Shown piece after piece: positions 28,074-36,082 of a stretch of 64,000 nucleotides of DNA. Source of the stretch: Phycisphaerales bacterium (GTDB lineage Bacteria; Planctomycetota; Phycisphaerae; Phycisphaerales; UBA1924); the NCBI GenBank assembly GCA_030149165.1, contig JASBRY010000008.1:186001-250000 (forward strand), in the 5' to 3' direction. Every line of letters begins with the position of its first letter. The first letter of the stretch is position 1. A program made the position numbers and the translations under genes. The notes beneath the pieces were generated by a model, which saw only the letters and a program-made list of their open reading frames with translations, was not told the DNA's origin and searched no databases.

Positions 28074-28243
28074 TCAGCGGCGACGCCGAGTTGAGATCAC
28101 TGATCCCCGTGCGAGCAACGCTAATCCAGAAGGAGCAGGATTCACATCAATACGGATCGCGCCGAGGTAGTAGAACCTGTTGTTATTGGTGTTGTTTGGA
28201 CCAGCAAATGCATTTATGGGAATCGACTTGAACTGATCCTCGA
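28074..28243 (-). pseudogene. Remnant of a PEP-CTERM-like protein gene
   Basis: The minus strand encodes FAGPNNTNNNRFYYLGAIRI followed by NPAPSGLALLARGSVISTRR and two more arginines before the stop. That is the C-terminal sorting end seen in the genes at 47.2 and 48.2 kb (PAPS, hydrophobic helix, four arginines), but the helix is interrupted by an arginine and has lost the GLGG pattern. No signal peptide or longer frame lies upstream, where the frame runs into the 41-residue gene. Best read as the decayed 3' end of a lost gene. Confidence 0.5.
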
Positions 28244-28369
28244 CTAGATGATTGAGCCACCCACCATGTCGAAGGCTATTTTCACAATCCATACGAAAAA
28301 CACAATAAAGAGAATCGCAGGAATATACAGCATCCAGCGAGAACGCTTGGTCTGTCCACCTTTACCCAT
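28244..28369 (-). CDS. 41-residue single-span membrane protein
   Basis: A short frame: ATG at 28369, stop at 28246-28244. GGAGGT lies four bases before the ATG, the best ribosome site in the area. The N-terminus is basic and polar (MGKGGQTKRSRW), then comes one hydrophobic helix (MLYIPAILFIVFFVWIVKIA), then a short tail, FDMVGGSII. The basic start predicts an N-in orientation. It lies 26 bases after gcvP on the same strand and may be co-transcribed with it. Function unknown. Confidence 0.75.
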   Translation of the reverse strand: MGKGGQTKRSRWMLYIPAILFIVFFVWIVKIAFDMVGGSII

Positions 28370-28395
28370 GCGTACCTCCAATACTGTTGAATCAG

Positions 28396-31290
28396 TTAAG
28401 ACTGTGCTTCACATGCCTCATCGACACTGACACAACTGCATACTAGGTTGCGATCGCCGTATGGATTGTCAACGCGTCCGACTGGGGACCAGAACTTGAA
28501 TCGGCGCAGATGCTCAGCGGGGTACGCCGCGACATCGCGTGAGTATGGGTGTGTCCATTCGTCCGCTCCGATCGCGGCGATCGAATGCGGCGCGCCCTTG
28601 AGTGGGTTGTCGTCTTTGGGCATCTTGCCTTCTTCGATGTCGCGGATCTCGTTGCGGATCGTGATCAGCGCATCGCAGAAGCGGTCGAGCTCCGCTTTCG
28701 ATTCGGACTCAGTGGGTTCAACCATAAGCGTGCCGGGGACGGGCCAGCTCATGGTTGGTGCGTGGAATCCGAAGTCAATCAAACGCTTCGCGATGTCATC
28801 AATCTCGATGCCGGCTGTTTTCTTGAATTCTCGGCAGTCCATGACGAACTCGTGCGCCACATGTCCGCGAGCGCCGCGGAACAGGATGTCGTAGTGGTCC
28901 TTGAGACGCTCGGCCATGTAGTTCGCGTTGAGGATCGCTATCTTGGACGCTTGCGTCAGTCCACGCTTGCCCATCATCGCGATGTAGACCCACGAGATCG
29001 GGAGGATGCTCGCGGACCCTTCCGGAGCAGCGCTGACCGCACCGACCGAACCACCGGTGCTTGGGTTGCGGACTGGGTGTCCGGGGAGGAACGCCTTGAG
29101 TTTGTCGTTGACCCCGATCGGTCCCATGCCGGGACCACCACCGCCGTGGGGGATGCAGAAGGTCTTGTGCAGATTGAGGTGACAGACATCGGCGCCGTAA
29201 TCACCAGGTCGGCAGAGTCCGACCTGCGCGTTCATGTTCGCGCCGTCGAGGTAGACGAGTCCGCCGTTATCGTGGACGACCTGGATCATCTCGCGGATCG
29301 AGTCATCGAACACGCCGCAGGTCGATGGGTAGGTGATCATCGCGGCCGCGAGCGTGTCCTTGTGCTTCTCCGCTTGTGCGACGAGGTCCTCGTACACGAT
29401 CGTTCCCGATTCATCGACCTTGACCCCGACGACTTTCATCCCCGCGACGACTGCGGATGCGGGGTTTGTGCCGTGGGCTGAGGTTGGGATGAGACAGACA
29501 TTGCGCTGCGTGTCGTTTCGGCTCTCGTGGTATGCGCTGATCGCGAGCAATCCCGCGTATTCGCCTTGCGATCCCGCGTTGGGCATCAGCGACACGGCTT
29601 CAAATCCCGTGATCTCCGCGAGCCATGCTTCGAGTTGCTTGAAGAGCTCGAAATATCCCTCGCACTGGTCCGCGGGCGCGAATGGGTGCATGTGCGCAAA
29701 CTCTCGCCAAGAGACCGGGATCATCTCGCTCGTCGCGTTGAGTTTCATCGTGCACGATCCGAGCGGGATCATCGAGTGCGCCAGCGAGAGCTCACGCGAT
29801 TGGAGCTCGGAGATGTAGCGGAGCATCTCGGTTTCCGAGCGGTGCGTATTGAACACCTCATGCGTCATGAACGCGCTGGTGCGCTCGAAGACCTCCGGGA
29901 TCTCCATCCATGCTTGCTCGCTCAGCGCATCGAAGCTGCACGAACCGTCGCATCCGAAGCTCGCGAGTAGGTCCATGACCAGTTGCTCATCACCCGTCTC
30001 GTCCATGGTGATCCCGAGCGTGCCGTCTCCGAAGTCGCGGAGGTTGATCCGCAAATCACGAGCGGCTTTGAGCACGGCATTCGGATCGCCGCTTACTTTC
30101 ACGCGGAGCGTATCGAAGACCAGATCGCCGTCAATCTCGTGTCCAAGCTCGAGCAGTCCAGCACGCAGTGTTTGTGTGAGGTCTCGGATGCGCTGTGCGA
30201 TCGCTTTGAGTCCGTCGGGGCCGTGGTACACGCCGTACATCGACGCGATGACGGCGAGAAGAACCTGCGCCGTGCAGATGTTGCTCGTCGCACGATCGCG
30301 TTTGATGTGCTGCTCGCGGGTCTGGACGGCGAGGCGCAGTGCTGGTTTGCCGTGCGAGTCGATTGACATCCCGACCAATCGGCCTGGCATTTTGCGGACA
30401 TGCTCTTCGCGCGTCGCCATGTATCCTGCGTGCGGTCCGCCGAATCCCATCGGGACACCGAAGCGTTGAGCGGAGCCGACGACGATGTCCGCGCCCTTCT
30501 CGCCCCACTCACCCGGAGGTTTGAGCAGCGTGAGCGCGAGCAGATCCGCTGCTGCGACGACCATCATGCCGCTATCGTGTGCTTCGTTGGTGAGCTTCTC
30601 GTAGCACTCGACGCGGCCATCGGTGGTTGGGTACGAGACCAGGACACCCGCCGCGTCCGGATTGCTCATGTCGAAGGATTCGACATCTCCAACCACAATT
30701 TCCACACCGATCGATTTGGCGCGCGTCTGGACAACCGCAATCGTTTGCGGATGACAGTCATCGGCAACATAGAACACCTTGCGTTTGTCCCGCAGGATCG
30801 CGACGCACATGGACATCGCTTCTCCCGCGCTCGTCCCCTCGTCGAGCATCGATGAGTTGGCGAGCGGGAGTCCCGTCAGGTCGCAGACCATCGTCTGGAA
30901 GTTGAGCAGCGCTTCGAGACGACCCTGTGCCGTCTCTGGTTGATACGGCGTGTACTGCGTGTACCACTGCGGATTCTCGAACACATTGCGGAGGATCACG
31001 CCGGGAGTGACGGTCCCGACATACCCCATCCCGATGCACGAGCGGAAGACCTTGTTCTTGACTGCGATCTCACGCAGGTCTCGCAGCAACACGCGCTCGT
31101 TGCGAGCCGCGGGGAGTTCGAGCTCGCGATCCATGCGGATCGCGGCGGGAACGACCTGATCGATGAACGAGTCCAGATCCGCCGCACCCACCGCGGCGAG
31201 CATCGACGCGACTTCCGAGTCGTCGGGACCAATATGCCGTCCCACGAACGCACCAAATCCAGCATCGGCAACCACATCAGTCATCGTCAT
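28396..31290 (-). CDS. gcvP: Glycine dehydrogenase (decarboxylating), GcvP
   Basis: P-protein of the glycine cleavage system, 964 aa, single-chain form. It decarboxylates glycine using PLP and passes the aminomethyl group to lipoyl-GcvH. The PLP lysine lies in [20 protein letters not shown]. The N-terminus [17 protein letters not shown] and the C-terminal [11 protein letters not shown] and YPYSRD-like block ([13 protein letters not shown]) are family hallmarks. The ATG at 31290 has GGAGCGTGG upstream; an in-frame ATG 120 bases further out does not. gcvT and gcvH are not adjacent, which is unusual. No glycine riboswitch was recognised in the leader; a TATGAT box lies about 50 bases upstream. 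Confidence 0.95.
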   Translation of the reverse strand: MTMTDVVADAGFGAFVGRHIGPDDSEVASMLAAVGAADLDSFIDQVVPAAIRMDRELELPAARNERVLLRDLREIAVKNKVFRSCIGMGYVGTVTPGVILRNVFENPQWYTQYTPYQPETAQGRLEALLNFQTMVCDLTGLPLANSSMLDEGTSAGEAMSMCVAILRDKRKVFYVADDCHPQTIAVVQTRAKSIGVEIVVGDVESFDMSNPDAAGVLVSYPTTDGRVECYEKLTNEAHDSGMMVVAAADLLALTLLKPPGEWGEKGADIVVGSAQRFGVPMGFGGPHAGYMATREEHVRKMPGRLVGMSIDSHGKPALRLAVQTREQHIKRDRATSNICTAQVLLAVIASMYGVYHGPDGLKAIAQRIRDLTQTLRAGLLELGHEIDGDLVFDTLRVKVSGDPNAVLKAARDLRINLRDFGDGTLGITMDETGDEQLVMDLLASFGCDGSCSFDALSEQAWMEIPEVFERTSAFMTHEVFNTHRSETEMLRYISELQSRELSLAHSMIPLGSCTMKLNATSEMIPVSWREFAHMHPFAPADQCEGYFELFKQLEAWLAEITGFEAVSLMPNAGSQGEYAGLLAISAYHESRNDTQRNVCLIPTSAHGTNPASAVVAGMKVVGVKVDESGTIVYEDLVAQAEKHKDTLAAAMITYPSTCGVFDDSIREMIQVVHDNGGLVYLDGANMNAQVGLCRPGDYGADVCHLNLHKTFCIPHGGGGPGMGPIGVNDKLKAFLPGHPVRNPSTGGSVGAVSAAPEGSASILPISWVYIAMMGKRGLTQASKIAILNANYMAERLKDHYDILFRGARGHVAHEFVMDCREFKKTAGIEIDDIAKRLIDFGFHAPTMSWPVPGTLMVEPTESESKAELDRFCDALITIRNEIRDIEEGKMPKDDNPLKGAPHSIAAIGADEWTHPYSRDVAAYPAEHLRRFKFWSPVGRVDNPYGDRNLVCSCVSVDEACEAQS

Positions 31291-31406
31291 TCCACGCTCC
31301 AAATAAGCCACTCGATCCGTCTTCGCCCTACCAGCGGGGGAGGACGCAATCATAGACCCGCGGCACCGATCTTCCCCCACATTTTGTCCCCGAGCTGGTT
31401 GTGATC

Positions 31407-32186
31407 TCAATCGTTTTTTGAAGGGAACCGCTTACTTGCGGATTCGACCAGCTTAGCAATTTCTTTTGCCTTCGGAGTCTTCATCTCCTCAAGCTCACTC
31501 TGGGCACGCATCGCCGCCGTGATTGACATCCATGTTTGGATGTTGGGGTTGGCCCCGGCGTCCAGAAGGAATCGGACCATCTCAAGATGCTGTCTTTGAA
31601 CTGCATAATCCAGAGGGGTATTACCAACACGAATTTCAGAACTTGCATTTACATCTGCACCCTGATTAAGCAACCAGTTGGCTTGTTCAATCTTCCCGTC
31701 CCGAGCCATTTCTGCGAGGGCTGTTGCCCCTCCAATCTCAAATGCATTGAGCAAGCACATCAGATCAAAGTCCATCAACGCTTCGATGACATCGTAACGC
31801 CCCTGGCCTAACAAATAACTCAACGGATTGTCGGTGCAGAGCGGCTCACCCTTCGTTTCGGTCAGGAACTCCTTGAAGGAATGCCCCAAACGGAAGATGC
31901 TGAGTGTGGATTCAAGCGGAGCATTGCCAATTAAAACATCATCCAGAAGCTTCTCTTCAGGATATGCTATTGCCCCGTGCTCAATTAGCAGCTTAACGAA
32001 ATCTGTTTTCCCGCCCTCCAGCTCTTCACCCCAGGCTAAATACAACGGCCGCCGATTCTCCATCCACTCGTCGGGAAGATTCGGATCCTCTCCTGCTTCG
32101 AGCAACGCTTTGACCATCGCGTACGACTCTTGCGGATCTTCCATCAAGATCGCTTCACACAATGGTGTCTTCGCGTACCCAGCCAT
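31407..32186 (-). CDS. Ankyrin-repeat protein, 259 aa
   Basis: Four to five ankyrin repeats, with clear examples at [45 protein letters not shown] and [20 protein letters not shown] followed by DAGANPN. No signal peptide, so probably a cytoplasmic protein-binding module. The ATG at 32186 lies three bases after the apt stop codon; a GTG at 32189 directly after that stop is also possible. It is therefore probably coupled to apt, though no functional link is known. Base composition is a little lower in GC than its neighbours. Confidence 0.85.
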   Translation of the reverse strand: MAGYAKTPLCEAILMEDPQESYAMVKALLEAGEDPNLPDEWMENRRPLYLAWGEELEGGKTDFVKLLIEHGAIAYPEEKLLDDVLIGNAPLESTLSIFRLGHSFKEFLTETKGEPLCTDNPLSYLLGQGRYDVIEALMDFDLMCLLNAFEIGGATALAEMARDGKIEQANWLLNQGADVNASSEIRVGNTPLDYAVQRQHLEMVRFLLDAGANPNIQTWMSITAAMRAQSELEEMKTPKAKEIAKLVESASKRFPSKND

Positions 32187-32189
32187 CAC

Positions 32190-32726
32190 TCAGTACCGCA
32201 GCACCGAATGCACATCCCCGAAATCTCCCAGCCGTTTGCTGCCTTCGAGGAACTCCAGCTCGATCAGCACGGCGATCCCCTCGATCACGGCTCCGGTTTT
32301 CGTGACCAAGCCGCACGCGGCTTCCATTGTCCCGCCCGTCGCGAGCAGGTCATCGACCATCAGGACCTTGGTCCCTGATGCGAGTGCGTCTTGGTGGATT
32401 TCGAGCGTGTCTGTGCCGTATTCGAGGTCGTACTCGGCGCGATGCACGGCTCGTGGGAGCTTCCCGGGCTTGCGGACAGGGACGAATCCGGCAGAGAGCG
32501 CCTGAGCAATCGCGATCCCGAAGATGAAGCCGCGGGATTCGGCGCCGACGACGAGGTCGATCCCTTTGCCTCTGTAGGGATTGGCCATGAGTTCCACAGC
32601 GAGCGCCAACGCTCCAGCGTCTCCCAGCAGCGGCGTGAAGTCCTTGTAGACCACCCCGGCTTTGGGGAAGTCGGGAACATCGCGGATCAGGTTCTCAAGC
32701 CGAGCGACGGCTTCTTCGTTGTGCAT
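32190..32726 (-). CDS. apt: Adenine phosphoribosyltransferase
   Basis: Salvages adenine to AMP with PRPP. The 178-aa product has the PRPP-binding motif VLMVDDLLATGGTME, the N-terminal VPDFPKAGVVYKDFTPLLGD, and GAESRGFIFGIAIAQ. I start it at the ATG at 32726, preceded by GAGGAG; a longer frame from 32765 has no ribosome site. The ankyrin gene follows immediately. Confidence 0.95.
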   Translation of the reverse strand: MHNEEAVARLENLIRDVPDFPKAGVVYKDFTPLLGDAGALALAVELMANPYRGKGIDLVVGAESRGFIFGIAIAQALSAGFVPVRKPGKLPRAVHRAEYDLEYGTDTLEIHQDALASGTKVLMVDDLLATGGTMEAACGLVTKTGAVIEGIAVLIELEFLEGSKRLGDFGDVHSVLRY

Positions 32727-32774
32727 CGAGTACTCCTCTGCAGAACCCCATCCTACGCGACCCAAACCAGAGCC

Positions 32775-32803
32775 TTGTGCGAATCCTCAAAAGTCAGTAC
32801 GAT
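32775..32803 (+). promoter_or_regulatory. Promoter of the two-span membrane protein gene
   Basis: TTGTGC, 17 bases, TACGAT. Start of transcription near 32810, giving a leader of about 39 bases. This decides against the GTG at 32777. Confidence 0.55.
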
Positions 32804-32848
32804 ATTCCAGACCACATTGTCCGATTGTTCAAGATTCAGGATTCCGCC

Positions 32849-33481
32849 GTGCAGCTCCCACCGATGCGACCCAAGTTTGAGTTCACTTTCCCGATCGTTC
32901 CAAATCATGCGATCGAGCTGCTTGAGTCCATCATGGACAACAACGACCATCCGATCGAGGGACGCTCTGCCGGGAATCATCTCATGCTCGTGATCCCGAT
33001 CAAGGATCGTCACTTCTGGTCGCCTTGGCTCAACCTCGAAGCGCGTCCGTATTGCCCCGATCCCGATGGGAAACTCATCACGCACATCAAGGGACGCTTC
33101 TCACCCAATCCATCCGTGTGGACTGGATTCATGATGACTTACTCATCGCTCGCCGTGCTCGCGTTCCTTGCCGTGATCTTCGCGCTCTCGCAAGTCATGA
33201 TGGACGATTCGCCTTGGGCGCTGCAAGCGTTGATCCCGCTCGGATTGATCGCTGGCGTGATGTACTGGTCATCGCTTGTTGGACAGAAACTCGCGCAGGA
33301 GCAGATGCAGCTGCTCTATCGCGTGACACTCGAAACACTCGCGGATGGATCGGGGATCCAGGTGCTGGATCACCCCACTGCTCCGATCGATTCGCATCAG
33401 TCTGAGCATCCAATCCCTGAAATCACGCTCGTGAAGACTGATTCCAGTGCATTGGAAACCAATCCCGATCCCGTGCCGTAG
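32849..33481 (+). CDS. Two-span membrane protein, unknown function
   Basis: 210 aa from the GTG at 32849, which has AGGA seven bases upstream and lies after the predicted promoter. Earlier in-frame codons (GTG at 32777) fall inside that promoter. Residues up to about 110 are soluble and beta-rich (FEFTFPIVPNHAIELLESIM), then SPNPSVWTGF leads into two membrane helices (LAVLAFLAVIFALSQVM and WALQALIPLGLIAGVMYW). The C-terminal 60 residues are polar. The family is not recognised. The META-domain gene follows after eight bases, so the two may share a message. Confidence 0.75.
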   Translation: MQLPPMRPKFEFTFPIVPNHAIELLESIMDNNDHPIEGRSAGNHLMLVIPIKDRHFWSPWLNLEARPYCPDPDGKLITHIKGRFSPNPSVWTGFMMTYSSLAVLAFLAVIFALSQVMMDDSPWALQALIPLGLIAGVMYWSSLVGQKLAQEQMQLLYRVTLETLADGSGIQVLDHPTAPIDSHQSEHPIPEITLVKTDSSALETNPDPVP

Positions 33482-33484
33482 ACT
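33479..33484 (+). promoter_or_regulatory. Candidate -10 box for the META gene (TAGACT)
   Basis: TAGACT, five bases before the ATG at 33490. It includes the upstream stop codon, so its match could be chance; AGGA also lies just before the ATG. Confidence 0.3.
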
Positions 33485-33489
33485 AGGAT

Positions 33490-33984
33490 ATGCACAAGCT
33501 CATCCCCATCGTCCTGCTTTCGATCTCCATGCTCCTGACGCTCGGCTGCGAGACGGCGAAGCGTGATGAGGAACCGATCCGCGTAGACGCGGAGCCGCAC
33601 GCGAATCTGGTCAAGCAAGCGAAAGAAGACTGGTCTTGGATCTCAGGGACGACCTGGATCGCGACTTCTATCGAAGGACAAGAGCCGCTCAAAGACACTT
33701 CGCTCTGGATCCGCTTCGAGGATCACACTTGGATGTCAGGAAGCGCGGGATGCAATCGCATTTCTGCGAGCTACGAAAGACGAGGCATCGACGGGCTCCA
33801 GATGTCGCAGATCGCATCGACAAGGATGCACTGCGCGCAACCCAAAGGCACGATGCAACAGGAATCAAGATTCCTTCATCTGCTCGCGAACATCGACGCG
33901 TACCACGCGGAGCCCGACACACTCACCCTCTCAACCAACGCGATCACGATGCTGACCTTCAAGCGTCTAGAGATTGAAAAGTAA
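33490..33984 (+). CDS. META/HslJ-domain lipoprotein
   Basis: 164 aa. Lipoprotein signal ends LTLGC at residue 20. The META (HslJ-like) domain is seen in WISGTTWIATSIEGQEP, the SGSAGCNRISASYE turn and IASTRMHCAQPKG, each a standard META block, in an outward-facing all-beta fold. HslJ in E. coli is a heat-inducible outer-membrane protein linked to novobiocin resistance; no finer role can be given here. It follows a two-span membrane protein after eight bases. Confidence 0.85.
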   Translation: MHKLIPIVLLSISMLLTLGCETAKRDEEPIRVDAEPHANLVKQAKEDWSWISGTTWIATSIEGQEPLKDTSLWIRFEDHTWMSGSAGCNRISASYERRGIDGLQMSQIASTRMHCAQPKGTMQQESRFLHLLANIDAYHAEPDTLTLSTNAITMLTFKRLEIEK

Positions 33985-34103
33985 TCTGATCTCAGTTTAT
34001 TGAACTGCTCGATGGACCTCGGAAAAATCCGCTTGTGCTGTTCTTGAGTTCGCTATACACTGCGAGCACAATATTGTTCATGCAACCCCGAGGGAGATAC
34101 AAC

Positions 34104-35534
34104 ATGCATATCCGTACATTCGCCGCGTGCGCTGTCGCCGCGGCATCATCCGTGACATTCGCACAAACCATCACAGACTCGTTCCTCTATCAAGGGGAAC
34201 TCATGGACAATGGAGTCCCTGCGAACGGGATCTATGACATGTCCTTCATCATCTACGATGCGCCCTTCGGAGGCAACATTGTCTTTGGGGGATCTCAGAA
34301 TGTTCAGGATGTGCTCGTCACCGATGGGAGATTTGAAGCACTTGTGGACTTCGGAGTCACCGGCGCTGTCTTTGACTCAAACCAAACTCGCTGGTTGAAT
34401 CTGTCCGTCGCTCCGGATGGGGGGTCATTCACAGCACTCTCCCCTCGTCAGCCCATCGTCCCAGCACCACTCGCGAACTATGCGCTCCGCTCTGGGACTT
34501 CGCTCCAAGACGCATATGAGAACGGCGAGATCATCACGATGGACAGCGCACGAGGCGTCATCGAGATCCAGGGATCGCCGTCTCAAGATCCAGCGATCTT
34601 TATCAGAAACGAGCTTGCAGAACTGCGCGCGATCTACGGGCAAAGCAGCTTCGATGCCGGCCTCTTACTTCTGTTAAGCCCCACAGGCGGGGGGATGATT
34701 GAACTCACCCACGATGCCTCAACTGGAGGTGGAGGATATGTGGAAATCGCTCGCAACGATGCTGGTGAAGCGGGGATCATTCTTGAAGGCAATCGCCTCG
34801 GTAGTGAAGCGAGCCGGATGAGTCTGTTCGGTCCAGATCGAGCTATTACGCTGAACACACAAACTGATGGTGACTTCAGTGTCGTCTTACCTTCGAACTC
34901 TATTAACTCCAGCGAAATCCTGGATGAGGTCGGTGCCGCGGAAACTGTGAATGGATCATCATTGATTTCGCTCAGCACCCTGCCGACCAATCCAGACCAG
35001 ATCGCGAGTGTCACCATCAATGCTCCTACATCGGGGCATGTCTTGGTCATCGCGACTGCAGAAACCTCAATCTCTCATATCAATGGTGTGAACTCAAGGG
35101 TGAACTATGGGGTTTCGAATCAAGCAACAACATTCCCAGGCAATGGCGATATCGAACTGATCATCGACGACGCGACACCCTCAGGCAACTTCGATCATCC
35201 CGTCACAGTGCACAGCATGTTCAACGCGACTGAAGGCAGCAACACCTACTACTTCCTCGGTTTAAAAACCTTTACCGGCGGGAGCGCTTCAGTGCTCGAC
35301 ATTCAGCTCTCCGCGATCTTTATCCCAACTGCTTATGGATCACTCGCGCGTGACAATCAAGTTAGTATCCCAGACGAACAACTCCCGGCTCGCCCATCGT
35401 TGTCGGAGTATGAGATTCTCTCTGAGCAGGATGCCGCGATCATTGCTGATAATGAACGGCAGCAACGCGAGCTTGATGAGATGCGTGCTTTGATGTCTGA
35501 TATGAAGCGTCAACTCGAGCAACAGACCGATTGA
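34104..35534 (+). CDS. Secreted protein with C-terminal coiled coil, 476 aa
   Basis: The ATG at 34104 has GGGAGA upstream; an in-frame ATG at 34035 has none. A signal peptide ends near VTFAQ. The beginning resembles a recurring planctomycete exported-protein start (SFLYQGELMDNGVPANGIYD followed by MSFIIYD). Middle parts are beta-rich with runs such as GGGYVEIARNDAGEAGIILE, then a globular region without cysteines, and a final coiled coil of about 40 residues (QRELDEMRALMSDMKRQLEQ). A trimeric surface or fibre protein is possible, but that is only from shape. It ends at a strong terminator. Confidence 0.8.
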   Translation: MHIRTFAACAVAAASSVTFAQTITDSFLYQGELMDNGVPANGIYDMSFIIYDAPFGGNIVFGGSQNVQDVLVTDGRFEALVDFGVTGAVFDSNQTRWLNLSVAPDGGSFTALSPRQPIVPAPLANYALRSGTSLQDAYENGEIITMDSARGVIEIQGSPSQDPAIFIRNELAELRAIYGQSSFDAGLLLLLSPTGGGMIELTHDASTGGGGYVEIARNDAGEAGIILEGNRLGSEASRMSLFGPDRAITLNTQTDGDFSVVLPSNSINSSEILDEVGAAETVNGSSLISLSTLPTNPDQIASVTINAPTSGHVLVIATAETSISHINGVNSRVNYGVSNQATTFPGNGDIELIIDDATPSGNFDHPVTVHSMFNATEGSNTYYFLGLKTFTGGSASVLDIQLSAIFIPTAYGSLARDNQVSIPDEQLPARPSLSEYEILSEQDAAIIADNERQQRELDEMRALMSDMKRQLEQQTD

Positions 35535-35564
35535 TTCCCGTTTGTCAGGATGAGTTCTGAATTA

Positions 35565-35599
35565 CCCATCAGTCCCTAATGGAATGATGGGCGTTTTTT
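35565..35599 (+). terminator. Intrinsic terminator after the coiled-coil protein gene
   Basis: CCCATCA pairs with TGATGGG, extended by TCC/GGA after a one-base mismatch, followed by CG and six Ts. Confidence 0.85.
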
Positions 35600-35638
35600 G
35601 TCATCTATGGGCTAAAAAGCCATGATTCAGTTGATCTC

Positions 35639-35683
35639 TTGACATTTCTGAAACCGCATGAGATACTATGTCGTACATAGTAT
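35639..35683 (+). promoter_or_regulatory. padR promoter with palindromic operator
   Basis: TTGACA (35639-35644), 17 bases, GATACT (35662-35667). A perfect 9-bp inverted repeat with a three-base centre, ATACTATGT CGT ACATAGTAT (35663-35683), overlaps the -10 and the start point. ATGT/ACAT dyads like this are typical PadR-family operators, so autorepression is likely. Confidence 0.85.
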
Positions 35684-35716
35684 GCAGAACATACCTTCTC
35701 TTAGGAGTCCCTATCA

Positions 35717-36082
35717 ATGAAACTCGAACGCGAACTTATGCGTGGCGCTGGACCGACCGCTGTGCTCAAACTGCTCTCCACACAGTCCATGTACGGCTAT
35801 CAGCTCGTTGAAGCACTCGCAAAGCAGTCCAATGGTGTGCTCGCGATGGGACAATCGACGCTCTATCCGATGCTCTACAACCTCGAAGCGAAGGGGTTGA
35901 TTGAGGCGGAATGGCAAGCCGCGCCCAATGGACGCGATCGCAAGTACTACAACCTCACTGGAAAGGGGAAGAAGAAGCTCAAAGCGGATCTGGAAGCGTG
36001 GAAGAAACTGACTGGTGCGATGAGTTCGCTCGGGATTCTTCCTGATCCCGCGACGATTTCCGAATCCGGAGCGACGGCATGA
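35717..36082 (+). CDS. PadR-family transcriptional regulator
   Basis: 121 aa, a winged-helix PadR repressor. The signature is MYGYQLVEALAKQSNGVLAM, then STLYPMLYNLEAKGLIEAEW, and the basic wing GRDRKYYNLTGKGKKKL. The C-terminal dimerisation helix is short. AGGAG lies nine bases before the ATG, and a perfect palindrome overlies the promoter, consistent with self-control. It overlaps the next gene by four bases (ATGA), so both are produced together. The inducing signal is unknown; PadR proteins often respond to phenolics, drugs or membrane stress. Confidence 0.92.
   Translation: MKLERELMRGAGPTAVLKLLSTQSMYGYQLVEALAKQSNGVLAMGQSTLYPMLYNLEAKGLIEAEWQAAPNGRDRKYYNLTGKGKKKLKADLEAWKKLTGAMSSLGILPDPATISESGATA

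Noticed and set aside
31291-31406. Possible glycine riboswitch upstream of gcvP
   Set aside because: None of the conserved aptamer blocks is visible; only a -10-like TATGAT was found.
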